Origin: Sphingopyxis sp. OPL5
GTDB taxonomy: Bacteria > Pseudomonadota > Alphaproteobacteria > Sphingomonadales > Sphingomonadaceae
Direction of reading: 5' to 3'
DNA: 64,000 nucleotides
NCBI RefSeq assembly: GCF_003797775.2
Contig: NZ_CP060725.1
Location: 744,001-808,000 of the forward strand
The translations under genes and the position numbers were made by a program. The first letter of the stretch is position 1, and the number at the start of each line of letters is the position of its first letter. A model generated the notes under the pieces. The model saw only the letters and a list, made by a program, of their open reading frames with translations. It was not told the origin of the DNA and did not search any database. Of this stretch, positions 56,488-64,000 are shown one piece after another.

Positions 56488-57244
56488 GACGAACTGGCTG
56501 CGTGCGGCGGCGATCGCCGGCGGCGTCGCGCTGCTCGTCGCGGCGCCCGCGGCCTATGCGCAGGAGGCCAATGGCCTCAGCCGCGCGGTGAACGAACTCG
56601 GCGGCGATGGCCGCCCGCTGTCGTTGTCGCTCCAGATCCTCGTCCTGATGAGCCTGCTGACGGTGCTGCCGTCGCTGCTGCTCATGATGACCAGCTTCAC
56701 CCGCATCATCATCGTGCTGTCGATCCTGCGCCACGCGCTCGGGCTGCAACAGACGCCGCCGAACCAGGTGCTCGTGGGCCTCAGCCTGTTCCTGTCGCTG
56801 TTCGTGATGGCGCCGGTGATCACCGAGGTGAACCGCGTCGCGATCGAGCCCTATGGCCAGGAACAGATCGACATCGGCGTCGCGGTGTCGCGGTCGGGCG
56901 ACGCGCTGCATGGCTTCATGCTGACCCAGACGCGCAAGTCCGACCTGATGATGTTCGCCAAGATCGCCAAAGCACCGAGCTATGCGAGTCCGAAGGACGT
57001 GCCCTTCTCGATCCTGCTGCCCGCTTTTGTCACCAGCGAACTCAAGACCGCGTTCCAGATCGGCTTCCTGATCTTCCTGCCCTTCCTGATCATCGACCTG
57101 ATCGTCGCCTCGGCCTTGATGTCGCTGGGTATGATGATGCTGTCGCCAACAATCATATCCATGCCTTTCAAGCTGTTGCTCTTCGTCCTTGTCGACGGAT
57201 GGGCGCTGACGATGGGCTCGCTCGCCGCCTCCTTCGGCACTTAG
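56477..57244 (+). CDS. fliP: Flagellar biosynthetic protein FliP
   Basis: FliP forms the core of the export gate with FliQ and FliR. The 255-residue protein has a signal peptide (LRAAAIAGGVALLVAAPAAYAQ) and four membrane helices. The signatures MTSFTRIIIVLSILRHALGLQQTPPNQVLVGLSLFLS and the C-terminal VASALMSLGMMMLSPTIISMPFKLLLFVLVDGW are present. Confidence 0.96.
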   Translation: MSTRTNWLRAAAIAGGVALLVAAPAAYAQEANGLSRAVNELGGDGRPLSLSLQILVLMSLLTVLPSLLLMMTSFTRIIIVLSILRHALGLQQTPPNQVLVGLSLFLSLFVMAPVITEVNRVAIEPYGQEQIDIGVAVSRSGDALHGFMLTQTRKSDLMMFAKIAKAPSYASPKDVPFSILLPAFVTSELKTAFQIGFLIFLPFLIIDLIVASALMSLGMMMLSPTIISMPFKLLLFVLVDGWALTMGSLAASFGT

Positions 57245-57254
57245 GGAGGCCGAC

Positions 57255-57524
57255 GTGGAAGCAGATTATTTCATCGGGGTGGCGCAGCAGTCGCTGTGGA
57301 TCCTCGCGCTCGCCACCGCGCCATTGCTGATCCCGATCCTGGTGATCGGGGTGCTGCTTGGCATGGTGCAAGCGGCAACGTCGATCAACGAACAGACGTT
57401 GACCTTCGTCCCCAAGCTGATCGTCGCCGCAGTCTGCCTTGCGATCTTCGGCGGCAGCATCCTGGTGCTGCTCACCGATTTCACCCGCGAGATTTTCGCG
57501 CAGATCCCGACGCTCGTCCGATAA
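57255..57524 (+). CDS. fliQ: Flagellar biosynthetic protein FliQ
   Basis: FliQ is the small two-helix subunit of the export gate. The 89-residue protein shows IGVAQQSLWILALATAPLLIPILVIGVLLGMVQAATSINEQTLTFVPKLI, the family pattern. The start is GTG at 57255 with AGGGAGG upstream. Confidence 0.94.
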   Translation: MEADYFIGVAQQSLWILALATAPLLIPILVIGVLLGMVQAATSINEQTLTFVPKLIVAAVCLAIFGGSILVLLTDFTREIFAQIPTLVR

Positions 57525-57531
57525 GCAGGCG

Positions 57532-58311
57532 ATGAACCCCGCCGACATCCCGAATGTGGAGGCGATGCTGCAGCTGTGGATGCTCGGCATGATCCGCCCC
57601 GGCGCCTGCTTCCTGGCGGCGCCGGTGTTCGGCGCGACCAACGTGCCCATCCAGCTCCGTCTCGTCATCGCGCTCGCGGTCGGCGTGCCCGCGGTCGCCG
57701 CATCGGGGATGACGCTGCCGCCCGAGGGGATCGTGTCGGTCCCGGGGTTCCTGCTGGTCATCGGCGAGGTCGTGATCGGGCTTGCGATGGGATTCGTGCT
57801 CCAGATGGGGCTCGCCGCGGCGTTGATCGCGGGTGAGGCGATCAGCAACGCGATGGGTCTCGGCTTCGCGTCGATGATCGATCCGCTGAGCGGGTCCTCG
57901 AGCTCGGCGATCGGGCAGTTCCTGTCGATGCTCGCGACCGCGATCTTCCTCGCCGCCGACGGCCATCTGGTGCTGATCTCGATCATCGTCGACAGCTATA
58001 ATGCCCTGCCGCCGGGCAACGCCTTTCCTTCCTATGAGACGATCGGGGGCATCCTGCGCTTCGGCAGCCTGATGTTCGCCGCGGGGCTGACGATCGCCCT
58101 GCCCGTGGGCTTCGTGCTGATCCTGGTCCAGATCATCATGGGCGTGATCGGGCGGTCGGCGCCCGCGCTCAACCTGTTCGCGGTCGGCATCCCGGCGACG
58201 CTGCTCGCCGGCGTCGTGCTGCTCGGCGTCGCGACCCCGGTGATGGCCGAGGGTCTCGCACATATCCTGTCCGACGCGCTCGACGCCGCGCGCATGGTCG
58301 CGGGGACCTGA
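57532..58311 (+). CDS. fliR: Flagellar biosynthetic protein FliR
   Basis: FliR closes the export-gate core. The 259-residue protein has about six hydrophobic helices with VPIQLRLVIALAVGVPAV, GEVVIGLAMGFVLQMGLAAALIAGEAISNAMGLGFASMIDPLSG and APALNLFAVGIPATLLAGVVLL. ATG at 57532 follows the fliQ stop by seven bases. Confidence 0.94.
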   Translation: MNPADIPNVEAMLQLWMLGMIRPGACFLAAPVFGATNVPIQLRLVIALAVGVPAVAASGMTLPPEGIVSVPGFLLVIGEVVIGLAMGFVLQMGLAAALIAGEAISNAMGLGFASMIDPLSGSSSSAIGQFLSMLATAIFLAADGHLVLISIIVDSYNALPPGNAFPSYETIGGILRFGSLMFAAGLTIALPVGFVLILVQIIMGVIGRSAPALNLFAVGIPATLLAGVVLLGVATPVMAEGLAHILSDALDAARMVAGT

Positions 58312-58314
58312 GCG

Positions 58315-59454
58315 ATGGCCGGACAGACCGAAAAGGACCAGAAAACCGAACAGCCGACGCCGAAGAAGCTCGCCGATTCGGCGCGCGACGGCGACGTGCT
58401 GCAGTCGCGCGAACTGGCGACGGCGCTGATGATGCTCGTCGCGGCGGGCTGGCTGATCGCGGCGGGCGGCTGGTTCGTGCGCTCGGCGGGCGACCTGCTG
58501 TCGCGCGGGCTGACCATCGACCACCGCGACATCGCCGATTTTGCGCCGGGCGAAGCACTGCTGCGCAACGGGGTCGAGCTGCTGTTGCCGCTCGCCAGCC
58601 TGTTCGCCGCAGCGCTGCTCGCCGCGATCGCCGGGCCGGGCCTGCTCGGCTCGCTCGGCTGGCGCGGCAAATCGCTCGAATTCAAGGGTAACCGCATGAA
58701 CCCGATGAGCGGGCTCAAGCGCATGTTCGGCGCGCAGGGCGCGACCGAACTGGGCAAGGCGCTCGCCAAGGTCGCCCTGCTCGGCAGCATCGGTTACTGG
58801 CTGGTCGCCAAGAACCTGCCCGCGATCCTGCACATGGCGTCGAGCGACCTGCACAGCGCGGTCGGGCTTGCGGGGCAAGCGATCGGCCATGCGGTGCTGG
58901 TGATGGCCGGTGGACTGGTCGTCATCGCGCTGATCGACGTTCCCACGCAATGGTATCAGCGCAACCGCCGCCTGATGATGAGCAAGCAGGAAATCAAGGA
59001 CGAGATGCGCCAGTCCGACGGCGCCCCCGAACTCAAGCAGGCGCAGCGCCAGCGCGCGCACGAGATGCTGAGCGGGTCGGCGCGCAAGGCGGTGTCCGAG
59101 GCGACGGTGATCCTGACCAACCCGACCCATTTCTCGGTCGCGCTGCGGTACCGCCCCGGCATCGATGCGGCGCCGGTCGTCGTCGCGCGCGGGCGTGGCG
59201 ACGTCGCGCTGGCGATTCGCGAACTCGCGCGCGGCACCGATGTGCCGATCCTCGAATATCCGCAGCTGGCGCGCGCGATTTACTTCACCGCGCGCGCCGG
59301 GCGCGTGATCCCGGAGGAATTGTTCGTCGCGGTCGCAACGATCCTGGCCTTCGTCTTCCGCCTTGAGCGCGCAGTCGCCGAGGGGATGGCGCAGCCGGCG
59401 GTCGACGTGCCGGTGTCGCATCACTTCGATGCGGATGGACGCAAGCAGGGCTGA
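58315..59454 (+). CDS. flhB: Flagellar export switch protein FlhB
   Basis: FlhB sets substrate specificity through self-cleavage between Asn and Pro in the NPTH loop. The 379-residue protein has the N-terminal KTEQPTPKKLADSARDGDV and four membrane helices. ILTNPTHFSVALRY is intact with Asn269-Pro270. It is the last gene of the fliE operon; the next gene, fliD, has its own promoter. Confidence 0.96.
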   Translation: MAGQTEKDQKTEQPTPKKLADSARDGDVLQSRELATALMMLVAAGWLIAAGGWFVRSAGDLLSRGLTIDHRDIADFAPGEALLRNGVELLLPLASLFAAALLAAIAGPGLLGSLGWRGKSLEFKGNRMNPMSGLKRMFGAQGATELGKALAKVALLGSIGYWLVAKNLPAILHMASSDLHSAVGLAGQAIGHAVLVMAGGLVVIALIDVPTQWYQRNRRLMMSKQEIKDEMRQSDGAPELKQAQRQRAHEMLSGSARKAVSEATVILTNPTHFSVALRYRPGIDAAPVVVARGRGDVALAIRELARGTDVPILEYPQLARAIYFTARAGRVIPEELFVAVATILAFVFRLERAVAEGMAQPAVDVPVSHHFDADGRKQG

Positions 59455-59544
59455 GGCTGGGTTCGGGGTCCGGGGAACGGCTTGGCTATGCCGCGCCCCA
59501 CGCCGAAACCATCTCCAGCCCCAGAAAACCCGCACCGCCACCGC

Positions 59545-59571
59545 TTAAGCTCTCCCGCGCGCCGCCGTTAA
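59545..59571 (+). promoter_or_regulatory. Sigma28-like promoter of fliD-fliS
   Basis: TTAA (59545-59548), 15 bases and GCCGTTAA (59564-59571) match the flagellar sigma28 pattern. The whole 30-base box is the twin of that before fliC. The start of transcription would be about 14 bases before the fliD ATG, with GAAGGA at 59579-59584 as ribosome site. Confidence 0.6.
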
Positions 59572-59592
59572 TAGCTGCGAAGGATATCGCGC

Positions 59593-60960
59593 ATGGTCAG
59601 TTCAATCGCCAACAGCCTCGGTTTCGGATCGGGGATCGACACCAAGCAATTGGTCACCGACCTCGCCGCGGCGTCGCGCGCGCCCAAGGTCGAGCGCGTC
59701 ACCCTGCTGGCCAAGCAGAATAATGCCAAGATCAGCGCGCTGGCGCAGGCGCGATCGAACCTCGAAGGCTTTGCCGACTCGCTGGGCCAGATGGTGTCCG
59801 ACGGCACGCTGCGCAGCACCCCCACCGTCTCCGACGACAGCGTCCTCAGCGCCACGTCGCGCGCCGGTCTGTCGGCCGACAGCTTCGCCGCGACGATCGA
59901 GGTGACCCAGCTCGCGCGCGCACAGACCGTCTATTCGGGCATCGTCGCCGACAAGAGCGCGGCGATCGGCGCCGGCACGATGACGCTGACCGTCGGCGGG
60001 GTCGCCAAGACGATCACCATCGGCACCGCGAACAACAGCCTCGACGGCCTGGTCAATGCGATCAACGCCAGCGGCGCCGGGGTCACCGCCTCGCTCGTCG
60101 CCGACGAGGGCGGCCACCGCATGATTTTGAAAGGCCCGAGCGGCGAGGCGAACGGCTTCACGCTGGAAACCGCCACCCCCGAACTCGCCGGTTTCGCTTA
60201 TGGCTCGGGCGGCGGCATGACGCTCGGCCAATCGGCGACCAATGCCCAATTCACTATTGACGGCGTCGCCTTCAGCCGCGCGAGCAACATCGTCGACGAT
60301 GTCGTGCCCGGCATGTCGCTGACGCTCAAGAAAGCGGCGCCGGGGCAACCGGTCGACATCGGCGCGAGCCGGCCGCTCGACATGATCAAGCAGACGGTCA
60401 GCGATTTCGTCGACGTCTATAACCAGCTCAAGAAAAGCCTCGCCTCGGCATCGAGCATGTCCGGCGCGACGACGGGCCTGCGCGAGCTCGAACGCGAATT
60501 GCAGGCGCTGGTCGGCAAGGTGCTGACCAGCAACAGCGGTATCAACAAGCTGAGCGACATCGGCATCGGATCGACCCGCGACGGCCTGCTCTCACTCGAC
60601 ACCGCGAAGCTCGACAAGGCGCTCGCGACGAATGCCGGCGCCGTGGAGGCGCTGTTCAATCCCCGCCGCGACGCGACGCATAACGAGACCAGCGATCCGG
60701 GCATCGCTTTCGCGCTCGACGCGATCCGCGACAAGGCGATCGCGACCGACGGGGTGATGGATCGCGTCTCCAAATCGCTCGCCGCAAAAAGCGAGGCGCT
60801 CGCCGAGACGCTCGAAAAAATCGAACAGCGCGAGGAATCCTACGCTGCACGGCTCGAAAAGCAGTTCGGCGGCCTTGATGCCAAGCTCGCGGCTTTCAAG
60901 GCGACCCAATCCTATCTCGAACAGCAGATCGAGATGTGGAACAACCAGAACAAGAATTAA
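59593..60960 (+). CDS. fliD: Flagellar hook-associated protein 2 (filament cap)
   Basis: FliD caps the growing filament. The 455-residue protein has the FliD N-domain (SSIANSLGFGSGIDTKQLVTDLAAASRAPKVERVTLLAKQNNAKISALAQARSNL), a central variable part, and the C-domain ending in a coiled coil (LEKIEQREESYAARLEKQFGGLDAKLAAFKATQSYLEQQIEMWNNQ). fliS follows 11 bases downstream. Confidence 0.95.
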   Translation: MVSSIANSLGFGSGIDTKQLVTDLAAASRAPKVERVTLLAKQNNAKISALAQARSNLEGFADSLGQMVSDGTLRSTPTVSDDSVLSATSRAGLSADSFAATIEVTQLARAQTVYSGIVADKSAAIGAGTMTLTVGGVAKTITIGTANNSLDGLVNAINASGAGVTASLVADEGGHRMILKGPSGEANGFTLETATPELAGFAYGSGGGMTLGQSATNAQFTIDGVAFSRASNIVDDVVPGMSLTLKKAAPGQPVDIGASRPLDMIKQTVSDFVDVYNQLKKSLASASSMSGATTGLRELERELQALVGKVLTSNSGINKLSDIGIGSTRDGLLSLDTAKLDKALATNAGAVEALFNPRRDATHNETSDPGIAFALDAIRDKAIATDGVMDRVSKSLAAKSEALAETLEKIEQREESYAARLEKQFGGLDAKLAAFKATQSYLEQQIEMWNNQNKN

Positions 60961-60971
60961 GGGCGATCGCC

Positions 60972-61361
60972 ATGGCAGCCACCGCCTCCACGGTCCGCGC
61001 GACCGGCCAGTACCGCCGCATGCAGAGCGAAAGCCGCGCGGCCGGCGCCGACCCGGTCGAACTGGTCACCATGCTCTACGACGAGTTGGAGATCGCGATC
61101 GGCGTGCTCGCCGCGATGGTGCGGCAGGGCCAGCCGATTTCGGCCACCGAACCCGCACACCGCGCGCGCGCGATCCTGATCGGGCTCGACGCCGGGCTCG
61201 ACCACAAAGCCGGCGGCGACGTCGCGGGCGCGCTGTCGCGGGTTTACAGCAGCATGCGCCGCAAGCTCGACAAGGCGGTGGCCGCGAACAGCGACGCGGA
61301 CCTGGATGAGCTGCTGGAAGGCGTGAAGACCGTGAGCGGGGCGTGGCGGCAGCTCAGGTAA
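60972..61361 (+). CDS. fliS: Flagellar export chaperone FliS
   Basis: FliS binds the flagellin C-terminus to prevent early assembly. The 129-residue protein has the family opening and core (RMQSESRAAGADPVELVTMLYDELEIAIGVLAAMVRQGQ, AILIGLDAGLDHKAGGDVAGALSRVYSSMRRKLDKAVAANS). ATG at 60972 gives the family length. It shares the fliD promoter. Confidence 0.9.
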   Translation: MAATASTVRATGQYRRMQSESRAAGADPVELVTMLYDELEIAIGVLAAMVRQGQPISATEPAHRARAILIGLDAGLDHKAGGDVAGALSRVYSSMRRKLDKAVAANSDADLDELLEGVKTVSGAWRQLR

Positions 61362-61366
61362 GAGCC

Positions 61367-61460
61367 GTCATTGCGAGGAGCATCGCGACGAAGCAATCTC
61401 CAGCCATCGGCCTGGCGCCGCGCCGATGGCTGGCGATTGCTTCGCTTCGCTCGCAATGAC
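61367..61460. repeat. GTCATTGCGAG palindromic repeat, copy 3
   Basis: The element starts GTCATTGCGAGGAGCATCG and ends GCTTCGCTCGCAATGAC. The centre has its own stem, CCAGCCATCGGC against GCCGATGGCTGG. It starts five bases after the fliS stop. The outer arms match copies 1 and 2, but the centre differs. Confidence 0.85.
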
Positions 61461-61476
61461 GGATTTCAGCTTGCCC

Positions 61477-61555
61477 AAAAAAACTTCGGCACCGGCCCCT
61501 TCCCTCTTTCATCGCCAAGGTGGGGACTGGCGACAGAAGGAACGAACCGGTGCCG
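61477..61555 (-). terminator. Long structured terminator of the sigma54 activator gene
   Basis: On the minus strand the 3' end of the activator gene can form three stacked helices: CGGCACCGG/CCGGTGCCG (61555-61547 with 61495-61487), TTCCTTCT/AGAGGGAA inside it, and CGCCA/TGGCG at the tip. The structure is followed by AAG and seven Ts (61483-61477). One G-U pair on this strand would be an A-C mismatch on the other, so the minus strand is the folded one. Confidence 0.7.
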
Positions 61556-61586
61556 ATTCAGCGGCACTGAGACTGGTGGGGTAGCC

Positions 61587-62651
61587 TCAGGCTGCCTGTT
61601 GCTGAACTCCATATTTGCGCATCTTTTCGATGAGCGTGGTGCGCTTGAGCGTCAGGAGACGCGCGGCTTCCGAAATGATGCCGTCGGCAAGGTCGAGCGC
61701 GACGTGAATCTGTTCGAGCTCGATCGTCTCGATCTCGCGCTTGAGGTCGATCGGGCGGCCCGGCGCCGGCGTCTTGCCGAAGGGCGCGGCGGGCGTGCTA
61801 TCTTCCGCGCTGGCCTGCGCCGCGACAAAGCCGGTGGGGATGGCCTGTCGCGGCGCAAGCGCTGCGGTGGGGTTCAAAAGAATGGCGACATCGTCGGCAC
61901 CGAGCGTCTCACCGCCGTGCAGCACGCTGGCGCGCTCGACGAAGTTGCGCAATTCGCGGACATTGCCCGGCCAGCGGTGCTGCATCAGCACGATCATCGC
62001 CTCATCGTCGAAACGGCATTTGGCTTCGCCGGGCATCTTACGCTGGAAATGGCGGATGAGCGCGGGAATATCCTCGACGCGGCTGGCAAGGCTGGGGACC
62101 TGAAGCACAACCACGCCGAGCCGGAAGAACAGGTCTTCGCGGAATTTGCCATCGGCGATCGCGGCGCCGAGATCCTGGTGGGTGGCCGAAATGACGCGGA
62201 CGTCGACGGCCTTCACATCGCTGCTGCCGACGCGGACGATCGTCCGTTCTTCCAGCACGCGGAGCAGTTTGACCTGCATGTCGAAACGCATGTCGCCAAT
62301 TTCGTCAAGGAAGAGCGTGCCGCCCTCGCTCGCTTCGAAATGGCCGATGCGGCGGGCATGGGCGCCGGTGAAGCTCCCCTTTTCATGCCCGAACAATTCG
62401 GATTCGATGAGGTCGCCGGGGATCGCGCCGCAGTTGATGGCGGAGAAGGCCTTGCCCGAACGGACGCCTTCGTCGTGGATCGCGCGGGCCACCAGTTCCT
62501 TGCCCGAGCCCGAAGGGCCGCAGAGCATGACCGAGGCGTTCGAACGCGCCACGCGGCGGATCATGTCGCGCAGCTGCGCGGCCGCCGGGCTCGTCCCGAT
62601 AATCAGCATTTCAAGGGCAGCCTGGTCGCTGCCGTTCCCCACCTTGGTCAT
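61587..62651 (-). CDS. Sigma54-dependent flagellar activator (FlbD/FleQ type), without receiver domain
   Basis: Such proteins bind enhancer sites and remodel sigma54 polymerase with ATP. The 354-residue protein has a short N-terminus with no receiver domain. The AAA+ core follows: Walker A GPSGSGKE at residues 45-52, Walker B GGTLFLDE at 110-117, and R finger region KFREDLFFRL. The sigma54-binding loop reads GSFTGA (92-97) rather than the usual GAFTGA. The C-terminal Fis-type helix-turn-helix is IISEAARLLTLKRTTLIEKMRKYG. ATG at 62651 has GGAG upstream; the frame extends to 62735. It lies next to motAB and is the likely activator of the fliE promoter. Confidence 0.85.
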   Translation of the reverse strand: MTKVGNGSDQAALEMLIIGTSPAAAQLRDMIRRVARSNASVMLCGPSGSGKELVARAIHDEGVRSGKAFSAINCGAIPGDLIESELFGHEKGSFTGAHARRIGHFEASEGGTLFLDEIGDMRFDMQVKLLRVLEERTIVRVGSSDVKAVDVRVISATHQDLGAAIADGKFREDLFFRLGVVVLQVPSLASRVEDIPALIRHFQRKMPGEAKCRFDDEAMIVLMQHRWPGNVRELRNFVERASVLHGGETLGADDVAILLNPTAALAPRQAIPTGFVAAQASAEDSTPAAPFGKTPAPGRPIDLKREIETIELEQIHVALDLADGIISEAARLLTLKRTTLIEKMRKYGVQQQAA

Positions 62652-62767
62652 TTCGATCTCCACCGCGCCCCCCGAATTCGGCGCTTCTCGATGACCCAAG
62701 AGATTGCGGAATCTGGTAAACAAAAGACTAACCAAACCGGCCTAACCCCTTCAAATCAAAGAGTTAT

Positions 62768-62832
62768 TGCCAATCTGGCAGCAATGGTGGCGGATGTCCG
62801 TTGTTAAGGATTATAACGCTGCCAGATTGGCA
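62768..62832 (-). promoter_or_regulatory. Promoter of the activator gene with two identical dyad operators
   Basis: Two 13-base palindromes TGCCA-N3-TGGCA lie at 62768-62780 and 62820-62832. Their centres are 52 bases apart, five helical turns. On the minus strand TATAAT (62815-62810) with TTGGTG (62836-62831) at a short 15-base spacing forms the promoter. One dyad lies over the spacer, the other downstream of the start. Confidence 0.65.
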
Positions 62833-62845
62833 CCAATTGTTCCGA

Positions 62846-63703
62846 TCAGCTGCCGCCATTGTCCCAGCCGAGGGTGATCGAGATGCGACGGTTGCGCGGA
62901 TCATATCGATTCGAGGGGACATAGGGTTCGGTATCGGCCACCCCCTCGATGCGCGCGAAGCGGCTGGAGCCGATGCCGCGGAAGGCGAGATATTGCCGCG
63001 TGACCTCTGCCCGCTCGACCGACAGGCGCCAGTTGTTGGTGCCCGCCTTCGCCGAATAAGGGCTGGCGTCGGTATGGCCGCGGATCATCACCTGGTTCGG
63101 AACCTCGGCGACGATCGTCGCGATCTGCGCGAACAATTTGTTCGCCTCCGGCGTCAGCTGGTTGGTGCCGACGACGAACATCGAGAAATCGGCATCGTCG
63201 ACGATGTCGATGCGCAGCCCTTCGCGCGTTTCGGTGAAGCGGATGTTGGGCGCGAGGCGGCGGATCTCGGCTTTCGCCTGGACCTCGCGCAGCAGCGACT
63301 TGGCGAGCTTCTGGAAATTGGCGCGCTGGATCTCGCGGCCCGATGCCTCGCGCGGGCCGCCGGTGGCGTCGCGCGGGATCGTCATCGCGCGCGTACCCGT
63401 CTGCCCCGCGGCGTTCGGATATTTGTCGACCGACACGAGCGAGTCGCCGCCGAACAGCCCGGTCGAGCCCGCGGTGTCCTGTTTGGTCTGGACGATCGTC
63501 GGGGCGAAATAGTCGGCGAGCGCCTTGCGCTGCTTCTCGGTCGTCGCGCCGAGCAGCCACATCAGCAGGAAGAACGCCATCATCGCGGTCACGAAGTCGG
63601 CATAGGCGACCTTCCACGCGCCGCCATGATGACCGGCATGCGGCGCTTCGATGATCTTCTTGACGATGATCGGGCGCAGCGGGGTATTCGGACGCGCGGC
63701 CAT
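62846..63703 (-). CDS. motB: Flagellar motor stator protein MotB
   Basis: MotB anchors the proton-driven stator to peptidoglycan. The 285-residue protein has one membrane helix with the proton-binding Asp36 (WKVAYADFVTAMMAFFLLMWLL) and an OmpA-like C-terminal domain (VMIRGHTDASPYSA, NWRLSVERAEVTRQYL, NRRISITL). Its ATG shares one base with the motA stop. Confidence 0.95.
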   Translation of the reverse strand: MAARPNTPLRPIIVKKIIEAPHAGHHGGAWKVAYADFVTAMMAFFLLMWLLGATTEKQRKALADYFAPTIVQTKQDTAGSTGLFGGDSLVSVDKYPNAAGQTGTRAMTIPRDATGGPREASGREIQRANFQKLAKSLLREVQAKAEIRRLAPNIRFTETREGLRIDIVDDADFSMFVVGTNQLTPEANKLFAQIATIVAEVPNQVMIRGHTDASPYSAKAGTNNWRLSVERAEVTRQYLAFRGIGSSRFARIEGVADTEPYVPSNRYDPRNRRISITLGWDNGGS

Positions 63704-64000
63704 TACCGGCCCCGCATACCGTCGAACACCTCGGCGAAGGTCGGCTGGTTGTCATGGTCGACGCCCGAGCGGGCGGCCTCGATCACCAGCGGCTGCGGAT
63801 GGCCGTGGAGCGAGGCGATGATCAGCTGCTTCACCGTGTGATAGATGGCGGCGTCGCTTTCGATCACCGCACGCGCGCGCGTTGCGAACGGACCGACGAG
63901 GCCATAGGCGAGCAACACGCCGAGGAAGGTTCCGACGAGCGCCGAGCCGATCATGCCGCCGAGGACTTCGGGCGGCTTGTCGATCGAGCCCATCGTCTTC
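63703..64000 (-). CDS. motA: Flagellar motor stator protein MotA (partial, 5' end outside window)
   Basis: The C-terminal 98 residues of MotA are in the window. They include the proline-rich loop MGSIDKPPEVLGGMIGSALVGTFLGVLLAYGLVGP and the cytoplasmic tail ESDAAIYHTVKQLIIASLHGHPQPLVIEAARSG. The frame runs off the right edge, and the first in-frame Met at 63993 is internal. It pairs with motB. Confidence 0.93.
   Translation of the reverse strand, partial: KTMGSIDKPPEVLGGMIGSALVGTFLGVLLAYGLVGPFATRARAVIESDAAIYHTVKQLIIASLHGHPQPLVIEAARSGVDHDNQPTFAEVFDGMRGR

Noticed and set aside
57481..59541. 686-codon minus-strand frame opposite fliR and flhB
   Set aside because: Composition is His/Arg/Asp-rich without hydrophobic core, while the plus strand encodes two conserved membrane proteins.
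62828..62842. TGGCAC at 62828-62833 as half of a sigma54 promoter
   Set aside because: No GC occurs 12 bases after the GG, so the -12 element is missing; the motif is part of a dyad operator instead.

Overview
The window is a GC-rich, gene-dense bacterial chromosome segment with no sign of plasmid, prophage or insertion sequences. The gene set points to an alphaproteobacterium: ChpT, an Hda-type DnaA homologue, an RpoH with the RpoH box, MmcQ/YjbR and TrcR-era housekeeping neighbours, and flagellar genes in the compact fliE-to-flhB order. Short palindromic intergenic repeats (GTCATTGCGAG and GTTCGTGTCGAG types) suggest the Sphingomonadales, probably Sphingopyxis or a close relative. The genus is inference.

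Layout. 1-850: the tail of an unidentified gene, a 50-residue membrane protein and the RNase P RNA (minus strand). 849-7579 (minus): a chemotaxis operon, chpT-cheA-cheW-cheY-cheB-cheR, followed by a peptidoglycan amidase. 7685-23100: mixed housekeeping, with rluD, rpoH, a cupredoxin, mtgA, a J-domain protein, ppk2, an alpha/beta hydrolase, aspS, a FAD oxidase and rnd. 21616-27204 (minus): the overlapping operon DUF2066-like/hdaA/ppk1/ppx. 27290-29721: purM, then purN fused to an MmcQ/YjbR domain. 29734-32859 (minus): ndk, a lipoprotein, holC and pepA. 32990-38841 (plus): lptD-surA-pdxA-rsmA, the envelope-biogenesis operon common in proteobacteria. 38843-46465: a TPR protein, an rRNA m5C methyltransferase, guaB, two acyl-CoA dehydrogenases and an MFS exporter. 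46641-64000: flagellar genes, with fliC (minus) diverging from fliE-F-G-H-I-J-K-L-M-N-O-P-Q-R-flhB (plus), then fliD-fliS (plus), then motA-motB and a sigma54 activator (minus).

How the parts work together. The flagellar region carries a readable regulatory hierarchy. A sigma54 promoter of near-consensus quality precedes fliE. An enhancer-binding protein of the FlbD/FleQ type is encoded at the other end of the cluster. fliC and fliD each follow an almost identical sigma28-like box. The activator gene has two matching dyad operators spaced about five helical turns apart around its own -10. On the chemotaxis side, CheA has an extended tail, FliM lacks the usual N-terminal CheY-binding peptide, and ChpT, the phosphotransferase that normally feeds CtrA, sits at the head of the che operon.

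No wholly new system was found. The most unusual items are the PurN-MmcQ/YjbR fusion, the repeat-borne ribosome binding site in front of purN, the twin operators of the flagellar activator, the structured 3' element of the activator gene, and the CheA/FliM/ChpT arrangement.
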